A stretch of 64,000 nt of DNA from Geosiphon pyriformis (taxonomy: Eukaryota; Glomeromycota; Glomeromycetes; Archaeosporales; Geosiphonaceae). The stretch's first letter is position 1, and the number at the start of each line of letters is the position of its first letter. The notes under the pieces were generated by a model. It had not been told where the DNA came from and did no database searches. It saw only the letters and a program-made list of their open reading frames with translations. Shown here one piece after another: positions 21,584 through 31,656 of this stretch. Where the stretch lies: contig JAAOMT010000213.1 in the NCBI GenBank assembly GCA_016748015.1, positions 114,529-178,528 of the forward strand, in the 5' to 3' direction. The position numbers and the translations under genes were made by a program.

Positions 21584-23848
21584 ATGAATAGAGCTAAGAG
21601 TAAAAAAGTTGCAAATGTTACTTTTCCTATAGTGACTAATAAAGTTTCAACACAAGAAGGTTTCTCTGTTATTGAAGCAGCTAAACAAAACGTTCTGGCA
21701 ACATTTTTTTTAAAAAATAATAGTAATAAGCTGCCTTTAGCAGCTTCTGGTTCATTTTCTTTATTTTTGACTGGTAGTTCTTTTCCAGTCAAAGTTCTTT
21801 CAAAAAGACACATTCAGATTAATCCTAATGTTGTCTCCACTACTTCAAAAAGCCCAAAGATTTTTAATAACAGACCAGTCAACAAGTTGGTCTTTTCTGC
21901 TCTCACCACTCTCACTATTACTTCTACTATTACTGCTTCACAAATGGCCATGAAAGCCAAAAATTCCAAAAAACAGCAGCAGGCAGTCACAACTGCTATA
22001 GTTACACCAAACTCCTTTGTGGTTTCAGATGAGATCTTCGGTAAGATTTCCACAGCAGCAGCCAGCCCTCTTCCTAATATGGACAGCAACAGCAGCAGCA
22101 CATCTCCCAAGATGGGCCAAGATCAACTACTGGCTGTGTTGCCTGATATGGTACTCTCCAGCAGATCATTACCAATCCCAGTAGCAAAACAGTCCATCAA
22201 TCCAAATAATCTCAAAGATTGGGCTGATCAGATGGAAATGGAATTAACTGTCCCTTCCCTAGTTTCTGGTGCTGCTGATGGTGGTGCTTGGGAAAATATG
22301 AATGGTCGTTAGAGGTTCTCTGGTTGGGTGGTCTCCAATCTAGTACCTGAAACTATATTCAAGATCAAAATAGCTCTGCTTGGTTCCTTGTTTCAGTTAC
22401 TGCCTGGTTGTATTGGGCTTAAGTCAGTTTCACGAGATGCTGTTAAGTTGTTCTGTGTGGAATTTACATCTCAGAAGTGTCTAAATGATGCCACCAAAGT
22501 GGCCATCAGTAATGAGGTGTTTTTGACCACTCTTAAGATTACACAGTCTTTTGGTGTGGCCTCTGTTTCTTCCCCTTCCTTGTCAATTGCACTGCATAAC
22601 ATAACTTTGGGTACCTCTTCTAATGACATCAAAACTGCTTTTGGCATTTTTGGTGTTGTTACTTCTGTTAAATTGAAGCCTGTTGGCTTATGGCATTATG
22701 CTGTGGTTAATTTTAAGAACATTTTTTCTGCTGTTGCTGCTCTTTCTAACTGGTTTGTATTGGTCAGAAAAGATAGTGTTAGAATTCTTCCTGTTGCCAA
22801 CCAAAAGGAAATTATTTCCTCAAGAGATATATTCAAAGCTAAGTTGGTCAATCTTCCATTTGGCTGTACTGCCTTTAAGATAAGTAATTTGGTCTCCCAA
22901 GTTGGTGGCCGTACATGTTTCATTCCTCACTTCTCTGAATCTTATTAATGTCAATGCTTTGCTATGGTTATTTTTGATTCTTTGGAATCTCTGAATGTTG
23001 CTGTGTTAAAAACTGGTATCTTGCATGGTTGTCACATCTGGTGGGAAACTCTTGGGTGTTGCCGCTGCTACAGGTGTCAAGACTTAAATCATTTGGCTGT
23101 AGACTGCAAAAAGTTGCCTCCTCTCTTACTTAAACTCTCTTTCAACACTTTTAGTGACCCCAAAAATTTCAAATCTTCATTTGTTGGATCTAAATCTTAT
23201 GCCAAGGCTGCTGCTTTTGTGGTTTCTTCTGATGCTGCTGCTGCTGATATGAAATTGGATCTTGGTGGTTTTCCCAAAGTTACAACATCTGTGTTGCTTG
23301 CTGTCTCCTTTGTTTTCAATACTGCTGTTGAATCTATGTTGGCTTCTCTTAAATCCCATTTTAGTAAATTATCTGTGTTGATTAAATCCTTAATTAAACC
23401 TGTTGGTGCTCTGGTTGCATTGGTTACCAAATTGCTGTCTACTCTATCTGCCATGAATGTGTCAGTTAAAGAATGTGTAGATGAGTTGGCTAAGCAAAAT
23501 AAAGGCTTGGCTGCTGTTACCATCATAATGCAGAAAAGATTAACATGTCTTGAGACAATAAGTGAACGAATTTGCTTGGAGAATGGATCAGATGTTGATG
23601 ATATAGTTAATGATGTTGATGATGATAATGATGAAGATAAAAATTTTTCAGTTTATGATAACACCTTTGATATCATGATGCATCTATGAGAAGATTAGCC
23701 TTCCAGTATCAAATCCAGTCCTGATCAAACTGCTAAGTGGATAAGTAGTATGGTTAAGAATATTCATGAGCTTGTTAGCATTATGGGTAAGTTGTACGAA
23801 TTAGAAATGTTTGATATATTAAGTAGCAAAGATAGTACTAGTGTGTAG
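21584..23848 (+). pseudogene. S2 ORF1-like protein, 754 codons in one frame
   Basis: All open pieces (21584-22312, 22328-22948, 22964-23689) share one frame; four stops interrupt it at 22310, 22946, 23687 and about 23696, each one transition from Gln or Trp. In order: MNRAKSKKVANVTF N-terminus; Ser/Thr- and Lys-rich stretch; RRM-like unit with IALHNITLG and WHYAVVNF (about residues 330-390); a shared block RKDSVRILPVANQKEIIS; the knuckle CRCYRCQDLNHLAVDC (about residues 492-508); a helical region with FSKLSVLIKSLIKPVGALVA; an acidic Asp/Asn run; and a conserved end MYELDMFD-like block. The natural first ATG (two codons earlier in sister copies) is ATA here. Confidence 0.85.
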
Positions 23849-23990
23849 TTAGAGCTTTCCACTAAGTAGTTAGCCATATCTTGTAAACTTTGTATTATTG
23901 GGTAAGTTGGTTTTATGAAAGCGCCAACTTTATTGTTAGACAAAACTAATAAACAATCAGCATGGCTACATGTTAACATAAAAAAAAAAA
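23849..23990 (+). other. S2 3' tail
   Basis: Non-coding tail with TGTAGTTAG, TTAGCCATATCTTGTAA, TAAGTTGG and CTAATAAA, ending TTAACAT and poly(A). Homologous to the L1 tail at 5433-5573. Confidence 0.75.
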
Positions 23991-24003
23991 AGAGATCACA
24001 ATA

Positions 24004-24370
24004 GAAAATTACAAAGACATTTTGCAAAAAAGACTTGGTATCATTCTTGACTCCTTGGTAGAAGCACAAATAATTGCTTTTGAAAAGATAAAACAGTTCC
24101 AAGAAAAGCTTAAAAAAAAGAAAACTTATAAAACACTCTCTTTAAGTATTGATAACTTGGTATTGGAATACTGTTCAGATATAGACAATGTTTATGGTGA
24201 TAAATTTTCTAACAACCCTTTATAGTCAACAAAGTTTTGAACAATGGTTCTTATATTCTTCAAGATTAATCTGGAACAATCTTTAATAATCGTTTTATTC
24301 ATGGTACACAACTCAAAAAATATCATAAATGACCTGATTGGCTGCTTGTTGTGGTAATACCAACTCAAAT
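24004..24370 (+). pseudogene. pol: G-2 integrase C-terminus
   Basis: Resumes with ITIENYKDILQKRLGIILDS, a long Lys-rich helix (KIKQFQEKLKKKKTYK), then the start of the GPY/F-type module (LSLSIDNLVLEY). The module is truncated by a small deletion near 24210 and by TAA codons. The coding end overlaps ORF3. Confidence 0.8.
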
Positions 24371-24433
24371 AATCAGCAAGAATCAAGTATAAATAAATAC
24401 ATCATTCCCAAAACAGAGGTATCTTCAATCAAC

Positions 24434-25114
24434 ATGAACAATTATTTTCTGAATTAAACCATTCAAAATGCCTTCTATACTCTTCATGAGTATTGGATCA
24501 AAAACTATCCAAATGCTATTCTGACCATTGAAAAACAAACCACCATAATTGATAACAATAAAACACATATTGTTATTAGACCAAAGAAAACCACTACCAG
24601 AAGAGAAAGAATTGGTAGTAAAATAGATAAATATCTGTTGGAAAGTATAACAGCAGCTATACTTTCATCTTCCAACACAATTGAAAAAACATTTCAAGAA
24701 ATCTTATCCATAAACAAAAACTTGTTATATGGAAGGCAATTAGAACTCTATGGTTGCCTTGGTAAAATCATAGAGGATATGAAACTCATGAAAAAAACAA
24801 CTTTAGAGATACAGACAGAAATTTTGGACATTATACAGTTAGATGTTCTAAGAATTTTAACTATTGCTAAAAAAGCCAAAACTCTAATACAAAGATTTGG
24901 TCTCTTGGATACAAAACTCATTTCGCCTCAAGTATTATATATCTTATTCACAAAAAACTTTAACAAACTAGTTAGCTTTGAGTTAGATAAAACTCTTTCA
25001 ATAGATTACATCATAAATAGCTTGATTTTGCCAAAGCTCAATCTCTTTGGAGAGGATGATATTATGGTTAAAACTTATACTTCTTTATTAATTATCACAT
25101 GTATTAGCCACTGA
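24434..25114 (+). pseudogene. G-2 ORF3, unknown protein
   Basis: Copy of the family's third ORF, starting MNNYFLN at 24434. It has a stop shortly after the start (about 24455), then stays open from 24638 to 25114 and reads into the 3' LTR from 25060. Conserved blocks are INKNLLYGRQLELYG and KTLIQRFGLLDTKLISPQVL. Comparison with G-3 and G-4 shows frame conservation despite many substitutions. Function unknown. Confidence 0.65.
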
Positions 25115-25728
25115 TGTCACATAAATTAGCTATTCTATTTTTATTAAGTGATCATTGACCTGATTATTGACCTAGTCATTGATCTGATCATTGACCACTT
25201 TTGACAGTTATATAAGTGATGAATCTCTTAGCTGTAGAAAGGCATATAAGAATCAAAAGAAATAAATAAATAAAATAATAACTTTTATCTTAATCTCTCT
25301 CTTATTGCTAATTTCCTTTTCCCTACTTTCAAGTATTTGAACATCTTAAAAATAAAAGATTACTTGTTAGTTATTTCTTACCCTTTTCCTGAAACATATA
25401 AGTGCAGCATTTGAAGATTATTGAATAAAACATGACTGAAGAGTACATTTGATATCTGATATTGAATTCTAAGAGCACTAACTTAAAGCATAGAATTATA
25501 CCAGACATGATTATTTGTTGACAGTATGGACTATCCTTCTACCTTCAAATTTTTCAGTTACCTTTTGAAAAGAATAGTAACTGAGATATTTTATGAGACT
25601 GATTTCGCACATTGAATTTCTACTCATTTAATTCACTCTTTGAAGTTAAATTCCCTTTGATTATTTCCATTACCCTACAATCCTGTTCTCCCTTGCTATT
25701 CATTAGCTTGTTACTCCAACCCATAACA
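25060..25728 (+). repeat. G-2 3' LTR
   Basis: 669 bp, begins TATTATGGTT (TGTTATGGTT elsewhere) directly after the purine tract GGAGAGGATGA, ends CCCATAACA. About four 12-bp repeat units at 25148-25197. Confidence 0.9.
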
Positions 25729-25790
25729 ATATGACATCAGTGGCTAATACATGTAATAATTAATAAGAAGTATAGGTTTCAACCATAATA
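25729..25790 (-). repeat. G-1 3' LTR remnant
   Basis: Only the last 62 plus-strand bases of an LTR (atatgacatcagtgg ... ccataata), cut exactly where G-2 ends. The remaining ~580 bp should lie to the left of G-2, outside the window. Confidence 0.85.
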
Positions 25791-26319
25791 TTATCCTCTC
25801 CAAAGAGATTAAGCTCTGGTGAAATCAAGCTATTTATGGTGTAATCTATTTGAAAAGTTTTATCTAACTCAAAGCTAACTAGTTTGTTGAAGTCTTTTGT
25901 GGATAGGGTATATAATACTTGAGGTGAAATGAGTTTTGTATCCAAGAGACCAAATCTTTGTATTAGAGTTTTGGCTCTTTTAGCAATAGTTAAAACTCTT
26001 GAGACATCTAATCCTATAATGCCCAAAATTTCTACCTGTATCTCTGAAGTTGTTTTCTTCATAAGTTTTATATTCTCTATGATTTCTCCAAGGTAACTAT
26101 TGAGTTTTAATTGCCTTCTATATAACAAATTTTTGTTTATAAGAAAGATTTTTTGGATTGTTTTTCCAATTGTGCTAGAAGGTAAGAGTATAGTGGTTGT
26201 TATATTTTCTAACAAATATTTATCCATTTTGCTACCAATTTTTTCTCTTCTGGTAGTGGTTTTCTTTGGTCTAATAACATTATGTGTTCTACTGTTATCA
26301 ATTATGGTGGTTTGTTTTT
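25760..26319 (-). pseudogene. G-1 ORF3, C-terminal part
   Basis: Open from 26227 into the LTR at 25760, with INKNLLYRRQLKLNS, KTLIQRFGLLDTKLISPQVL and FGEDNIMVETYTS. The N-terminal part is at 46563-46740 beyond S3. The reading of the ORF into the LTR is conserved with G-2 and G-4. Confidence 0.7.
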
Positions 26320-26394
26320 CAATGGTCTTTTTTTTTTGTTAACATGTAGCCATATTGGTCATTTATTAATTATGTTTACAGTAATATGGCACTT

Positions 26395-27584
26395 TCATAA
26401 AGCCAGCTTACTCAATAATACAAAATCACAAGATGCATCCTCCAAGCAGGTCCACTCACATTTTTTTTCAAGGTGTGTTATTTTTTTTTGTATTATGGAA
26501 GCAACAGCAGCCAAGCCTTTATTTTGCTTAGCCAATTCAGCCACATTTTCCTTAACTGATACATTCATGGCAGGTGGAGTAGACAGTAATTTGGTAACCA
26601 ATACAACCAGAGCACCAACAGATTCAACCAAGAATTTTATCAACACAGACAGCTCACTAAGATGGAATTTCAAAAAAGCCAGCCTAGATTCAACAGCAAA
26701 ATTAGAAGCAGAAGAGACAACAGGCAACATAAGTATTGTAATTTTGGGAGGACCACCAAAATCCAAGTTCATATCAGCAGCAGCAGCAACAAGAAAAACC
26801 ACAAAGGCAGCAGCTTTGGCATAAAATTTAGATCCAGCAAATGAAGATTTGAAAACTTTGGGGCCACCAAAAGTGTTGGGAGAGATTTTGGGTGGGAAAA
26901 GAGGTGATTTTTTGTAGTTCACAGCCAAATGATTTAAGTTTTAACACCTGTAACAGCAGCAACATCCAGAAGTTTCTCACCAGATGTGGCAATCATGCAA
27001 GGTACCAGTTTTTGGCACAGCAACATTCAAAAATTTTAAAGAATCAAAGATAACCACAGCAAAGTATTGACATCAGTAAAATTCAGAGAAGTGAAGAATG
27101 AAACATGTATGGCCACCAACTTGGAAGACCAAATTACTTATCTCAAAGACAGTACAGCCAAAGAAAAGATTAACAAACTTAGTTTTAAAAGCATCTCTTG
27201 ATGAAATAACATCATTTTGGTTGGTAACAGAGAGAATTCTAACACTGTCTTTCTTAACCAGCACAGACTAGTGAATAAGAGCAACAGCAACAGAAGAAGT
27301 GTCTTTGAAATAAACTACAGCATATTGCCATAAACCAGCTGGCTTCAACTTGACTGAAGTGACAACACCAAACATGCCAAGAGCAGATTTGATGTTATCA
27401 GAAGAGGTACCCAAAGATACATCACAAAGTGCAACTGACAAAGAAGAAAAAGAGACAGAGGTCATATCAAAAGACCATGCAATCTTAAGAGTGGTTAAAA
27501 AAACTTCATTACTAATGACCACTTTGGTGAAACCATTTAGATTTTTCTGAGATGCAAATTCTACACAAAACAACTTAATAGTAT
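26395..27584 (-). pseudogene. S3 ORF1-like protein, C-terminal two thirds
   Basis: Carries the end of the RRM region (SLGTSSDNIKSALGMFGVV, WQYAVVYF, about 27290-27420), the RKD block LVKKDSVRILSVTNQ, Cys-knuckle remains near 26940-26990 and the Ala-rich AKAAAFVVF stretch. Open pieces are 27268-27621 (partly reading into G-4), 27073-27264 and 26395-26928. Stops at 27265 and around 27070 and 26940 break it. The N-terminal third is at 45647-46514. Confidence 0.8.
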
Positions 27585-28321
27585 TGTTATGGTTGAAACC
27601 CATATTTTTATTAGATATCACATGTATTAGCTACTGATGTCACATAATTAGCCACTCTATTTTTAGATAGTGATCATTGATCTGATCAATAACCTGACTG
27701 TTGACCTAATCATTGACCTGATTATTGACCTGATCAATGACCTGATCATTGACCTGATCATTGATTTGATCATTGACCTAGTCATTGACCTGGTCATTGA
27801 CCACTTTCATTAGCTATATAAGCAATGAGTTTTTTAGCTGTAGAAAATCATCTCTCAGACAAGAATCAAATAAATAAAAATAACAACTTTTATCTCAATC
27901 ACTCTTTTATTGCTAATTTCCCTTTCTCTACCTTCAAGTATCTGAACATCTTAGGATAAAAGATTACTTGTTGGCCTTTTCCTGACGTATATAATTGTAG
28001 TATTTGAAGATTATTTGAATAAACGTGACTGAAAAGCACAAGTTGATACCTGATATTGAATTCTAAGAGTGCTGACATGAGGCATAGAATTATACCAGTA
28101 GTGATCAATTGTTGACAGTACAGACTATTCCTCTATCTTCAGATTCTCCAGTTATCTTTGAAAAGAATAGCAACTAAGATATTTTATGAGACTGATCTTG
28201 CACATTGAATCCATACTCATTCAATTCGCTCATTGAAGTTGAATCCCCTTTGATTATTTCCATCATCCTACAATTCTGTTCTCCCTTGCTATCCATTAGC
28301 TTGTTACTCCAATCCATAACA
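27585..28321 (+). repeat. G-4 5' LTR
   Basis: TGTTATGGTTGAAACC ... CCATAACA. U3 contains about eleven units of a 12-bp repeat (27671-27803). TATATAAG lies at 27815-27822 and AATAAA-rich sequence at 27869-27880, giving a compact promoter and polyadenylation arrangement about 50 bp apart. Confidence 0.92.
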
Positions 28322-28327
28322 TAAAAG

Positions 28328-28344
28328 TAGTGCTTTTTGTGAGG
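28328..28344 (+). promoter_or_regulatory. G-4 primer binding site
   Basis: TAGTGCTTTTTGTGAGG, six bases after the LTR end. Mutated version of the site conserved in G-1 and D. Confidence 0.6.
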
Positions 28345-28374
28345 TTGTCAAAATTTACTTATTCCCTTATTGTA

Positions 28375-29920
28375 TGGCTGATTGCTAATATCTGCCACAG
28401 CAATTAGAAAAACACTTTGCAGCACACAACAGAAACAACCTAGATTTCATTGAATTTAATCCTCTGCTCTCCTGCTTGATCTGCTTTTCCATTGAAGAAC
28501 AATCCAGCAGACAATTCCAAGACTTTTGAAACTGGTTCCTGAATGAGCATTCAGCTGAAATCTACACAACTTATACAACCTATTACTTTGATCAAGCTTA
28601 TTTTGAAGATAACTTTGAAGAAAGAAACAACAGTATTAATCAGCTTTTATATTCTACAACCTTTAAACAACAGCCCCCTGATTTTGAATATTTGAATCAT
28701 CAAATCTACATTTAGATTACTGCTCATCAATCAACAGTAACTCCCCTTAAAACAGAAGAAGAAAACTACCAAACAGCCCCTATTTTTGATCTCTTCTTAA
28801 GTGAATCAGAGCACTCCACACAAACAGTAACTCCTAAACCAATGGCCTAAGATCCAATGCAAGTAAACATTCTGGCCGCCCTCCAAGGCATACAAACTGC
28901 TTTGGGACGAAGAAACAACACCCCACTATCTCTATTCAGAGATGATGCCCAAGATCCAATTGAATGATTGGATGATTTTGAAAGAGCAGCCACTGCAAAC
29001 CAGTATGATAATGAATACAAGCTCCAAATCATTGGTGGCTATCTCCAAGACTCCCCTGCTACCTGGTTTTCACAAGAAACCAATGCTAGTGCTCAACAAA
29101 AAATTGTTAGATGGACCCCAGCAAATATTGGAGAAAACAACATCTTTTTTACTATCCGGTTTGAAAACAAATTCAGAACCCCCATCTTAATATCCAAATG
29201 ACATATGGAATTAGAAAGAAGAATCCAAGGTCCTGGTAAAATTGTGACCGAATATGCCAAAGCAATCAGAAAACTCATCAAGTGTGTAGACTCTGGTAGA
29301 AATTAGACTGAAGAGCAAAAGATCCACTTCTTCACAAAAGGATTGGGAACTGATTTATCGTATGCTCTTTGGCCTCTTTTGGCTTTAAAAGATAATCCTA
29401 TCATGAATATGGCCATTGAACTTGCCCAAAGAATTGAAAACAATCAAAGAATGCATTTGGGATCCACACTTCTAGTTTTTGCTCCTGCTTCTATTATGGC
29501 TTCTACTTCTCAAATGGTTGCTACTTCTTTTGCTGCCCAGACACAAGATCCAAATGAACAATTAATAGATAGACTTACAGCAAATCTTGCTCAGCTATTA
29601 AAACCATTAATCCAAGCAGTCAGAGATAACTAGCAATCACAAAGACCCAGATTTGAAAACCGTTTTAATCAGCTCTAGCAACTCCCTTACCAAAGACAGC
29701 AAAATTATGGCCCTCCTGTGTATTATAGATGTGGATTAACTAGACATTTCTCCAGAGATTGCAACAATCCTCCACTGCCTCCTCCAGCTCCCAGAAACAA
29801 TGACAACCAAAACAACAGACCCAACAACAATGTCTCCAATCAAAAACCCAATCATGCTAACATCAATTTCTTTGGAGAGGATCCTCTAGTTGAAACTGGT
29901 AGATGCACCTCCAAAGGGTG
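28375..29920 (+). pseudogene. gag: G-4 gag
   Basis: Starts ATGGCTGATTGC with a stop four codons later, where other copies read MSDYSYL. The capsid region DPIE-stop-LDDFERAATANQYD, the block ALWPLLALKDNPIMNMAIEL and a knuckle YYRCGLTRHFSRDC, which has lost its first Cys, are recognisable. At least eight stops occur, mostly at former Trp and Gln codons. A 22-base deletion near 29896 has removed the end of gag including the TTTAAAC frameshift site. Confidence 0.85.
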
Positions 29921-30497
29921 AAAGTGCAAGCCAACCAGAAGAAAACCTTTTTTATGCTTTTAACTTAACTGATGATGACCATGACATGAATGAACTAGCA
30001 ATCAACATCTCAGAACCAACCAGAAAAAAGAAGAAAGCCAAGGTTGATTTCGTTCTAAACCCCAACAAAGCCTCAACTTTTGCCGCTGATAACAATGAGC
30101 CACCAAAGATTAAAGTTTTTAAGAATCCTCCAAAGTTGGAACCCCCAGAAATTGTACAAAAATCTGAACCCTATTCTGTTGTCAAAGATCTCATAGAAAT
30201 CCCAGCACATATTACCTTTGGCCAGTTAATGACTCACCCACAGTTCAGAAAAGATCTTTGCAAATTCTTGATTCCAAAGAAGAAGACACCAAAAACCAAC
30301 AAATGCTCTTGCCAAGCTGGACTTGCTGACAACAGCAATGTTATCTCTCTGATTTGTAAAGCCCAAGTGGCTGGATACTTCATTGACTTAATTCTGAACA
30401 GTGGATCATCTGTTAGTGTCATTGCCAAACACTTTTTGGAAGCAATTGGTAGAAAGATTGATGAACCTTTCACCAGACCAATGACCAACATACATGG
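29898..30497 (+). pseudogene. pol: G-4 protease, N-terminal half
   Basis: Open from the LVDAPPKGE junction through KKKKAKVDFVLNPNK, PPKLEPPEIVQKS and the Cys pair CSCQAGLADNSN to the active site. The site reads LILNSGSSVSVI (DSG changed to NSG). It ends at MTNIHG where D is inserted, and resumes at 40769 with NKKKGLGIAKAVP-like sequence. Confidence 0.88.
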
Positions 30498-31594
30498 TGT
30501 TACCTGAGTAGAAAAACTGATCCAAAGTTATGAAGAAACGTGACCAAAATGTGATATAACACAGAATAATGCACAATAACGTTGGATAATGCATTATAAC
30601 ATTGGATAACATGTTATAATGCAGGATAACACAGAATAGTGCACAATAACATAGGATAATGTGTTATAATGCAGGATAATACAGAATAACATGTAATAAT
30701 ATCAGATAATGTGTTATAACATAGGATAACTAGCAATAACATAGAAAAACAAAGCAATAACAGAAACAACAAAGCAATAGCTAGTGATAGCGAGACAATT
30801 GAAAGCAATTCTATAAAACCAAAAGAATGTATAAAAGCAAGTAGTTGTAGAAGTGAGAAAAGACAGAGAAGAAAAAATAGATACGAACCTCTAGACCAGA
30901 AATTAAAATATCCATATCCCTTTATCCTTTATTATCTTCCCTATTTCATTTCCTGAAATAAACCAATTATTAAAAGAAATCAAAATCACGAATTCATGTT
31001 CTCAAACTTCATGGAATTTACGTGAATTAATCCTTGTCTCATACCTCCGTTCTAGAACAGATGCTCTTAGCATAACCGTCTTGAACCTATTAACGATTTG
31101 GACCAATTGCTCTTGATCATGACAATTGACAATACTAATTTATTTTTTCTCTCTTTTCTTTTCTTTTCTTTTCTTTTTCTTTTTCTTTCTTTTTCTGTCT
31201 TATTTTTTGTGAAGCGGCAACATAGTAAAATTGACTGTCTGGGAATAGACTTTGTGATAGTCTGGTAAAAGAGGAAAGCTCCCTCTAAGTTTTGGATATT
31301 AACATTATCTTGTTAGCTTACCAGAAGGGCGAAAAGACAATGCCAGACCCTAATGACTGTGCTCGTTAGCTCAGAGAAGAAAGCTCACATTTACAAAAAA
31401 CATTGCAATTGATGAAAAACAAACTCTGTGCTTTATAACCAAAAAACTCAATGAGTAAAATTCACATCCAGGAATAGATCTTCAGAGACTAATAATCAAG
31501 ACTAAGCCAACAGAATTATGCAGAAGATGCATCATCAATAATTGAGAGCACCAAACGTTACCATTTCCCATACCTACCAAGTTTACCTGTAACA
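30498..31594 (+). repeat. D 5' LTR
   Basis: 1097 bp. U3 holds a tandem array of ATAAC-rich, partly palindromic units (about 30555-30735). TATAAAAG is at 30830-30837 and AATAAA at 30957-30962. A long U5/leader follows with a pyrimidine (TTTTC)n tract at 31143-31200. It differs from the 3' LTR almost only by transitions. Confidence 0.93.
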
Positions 31595-31596
31595 TT

Positions 31597-31613
31597 TGGT
31601 GCTCTCTGTGAGG
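31597..31613 (+). promoter_or_regulatory. D primer binding site
   Basis: TGGTGCTCTCTGTGAGG, two bases after the LTR, complementary to a tRNA 3' end terminating in GAGCACCA. The clearest PBS in the window. Confidence 0.8.
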
Positions 31614-31656
31614 TTATAAATCCACAGAGACAGAGCACTCCCAAAAATACATAAAA

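Larger units (their letters stand above)
21537..23990 (+). mobile_element. S2: half-LINE, best preserved copy
   Basis: 2454 bp, poly(A) at 23979-23990, perfect 13-bp duplication agagatcacaata (21524-21536 and 23991-24003). It contains a single long reading frame plus a 3' tail. It lies in the G-2 integrase gene only about 130 bases from the L1 insertion. No RT, endonuclease or RNase H sequence is present anywhere in it. Confidence 0.93.
1..25728 (+). mobile_element. G-2: gypsy LTR retrotransposon, plus strand, 5' end outside window, interrupted four times
   Basis: A G-family Ty3/gypsy element is recovered by joining non-contiguous pieces: RT/RNase H (2452-3914), integrase (3980-4535, 5219-5432, 21405-21536, 24004-24370), ORF3 (24434-25114) and a 3' LTR (25060-25728). 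The gaps are S1, a solo LTR, L1 and S2. Each internal join after S1 is supported by a duplication: ATAT at 4532-4535/5215-5218, caaagtactgccttc at 5418-5432/21390-21404, and agagatcacaata at 21524-21536/23991-24003. The 3' LTR is followed by ATAT (25729-25732), which is where G-1's own LTR resumes, so G-2 was inserted into G-1. Its gag, protease and 5' LTR should lie left of position 1. Confidence 0.85.

Noticed and set aside
27668-27806. CRISPR-like array
   Set aside because: Units are 12 bp head-to-tail without spacers, inside an LTR of a eukaryotic retroelement.
28321-28375. Host promoter or small RNA gene between LTR and gag
   Set aside because: It is the primer binding site and leader of G-4; nothing else is supported.
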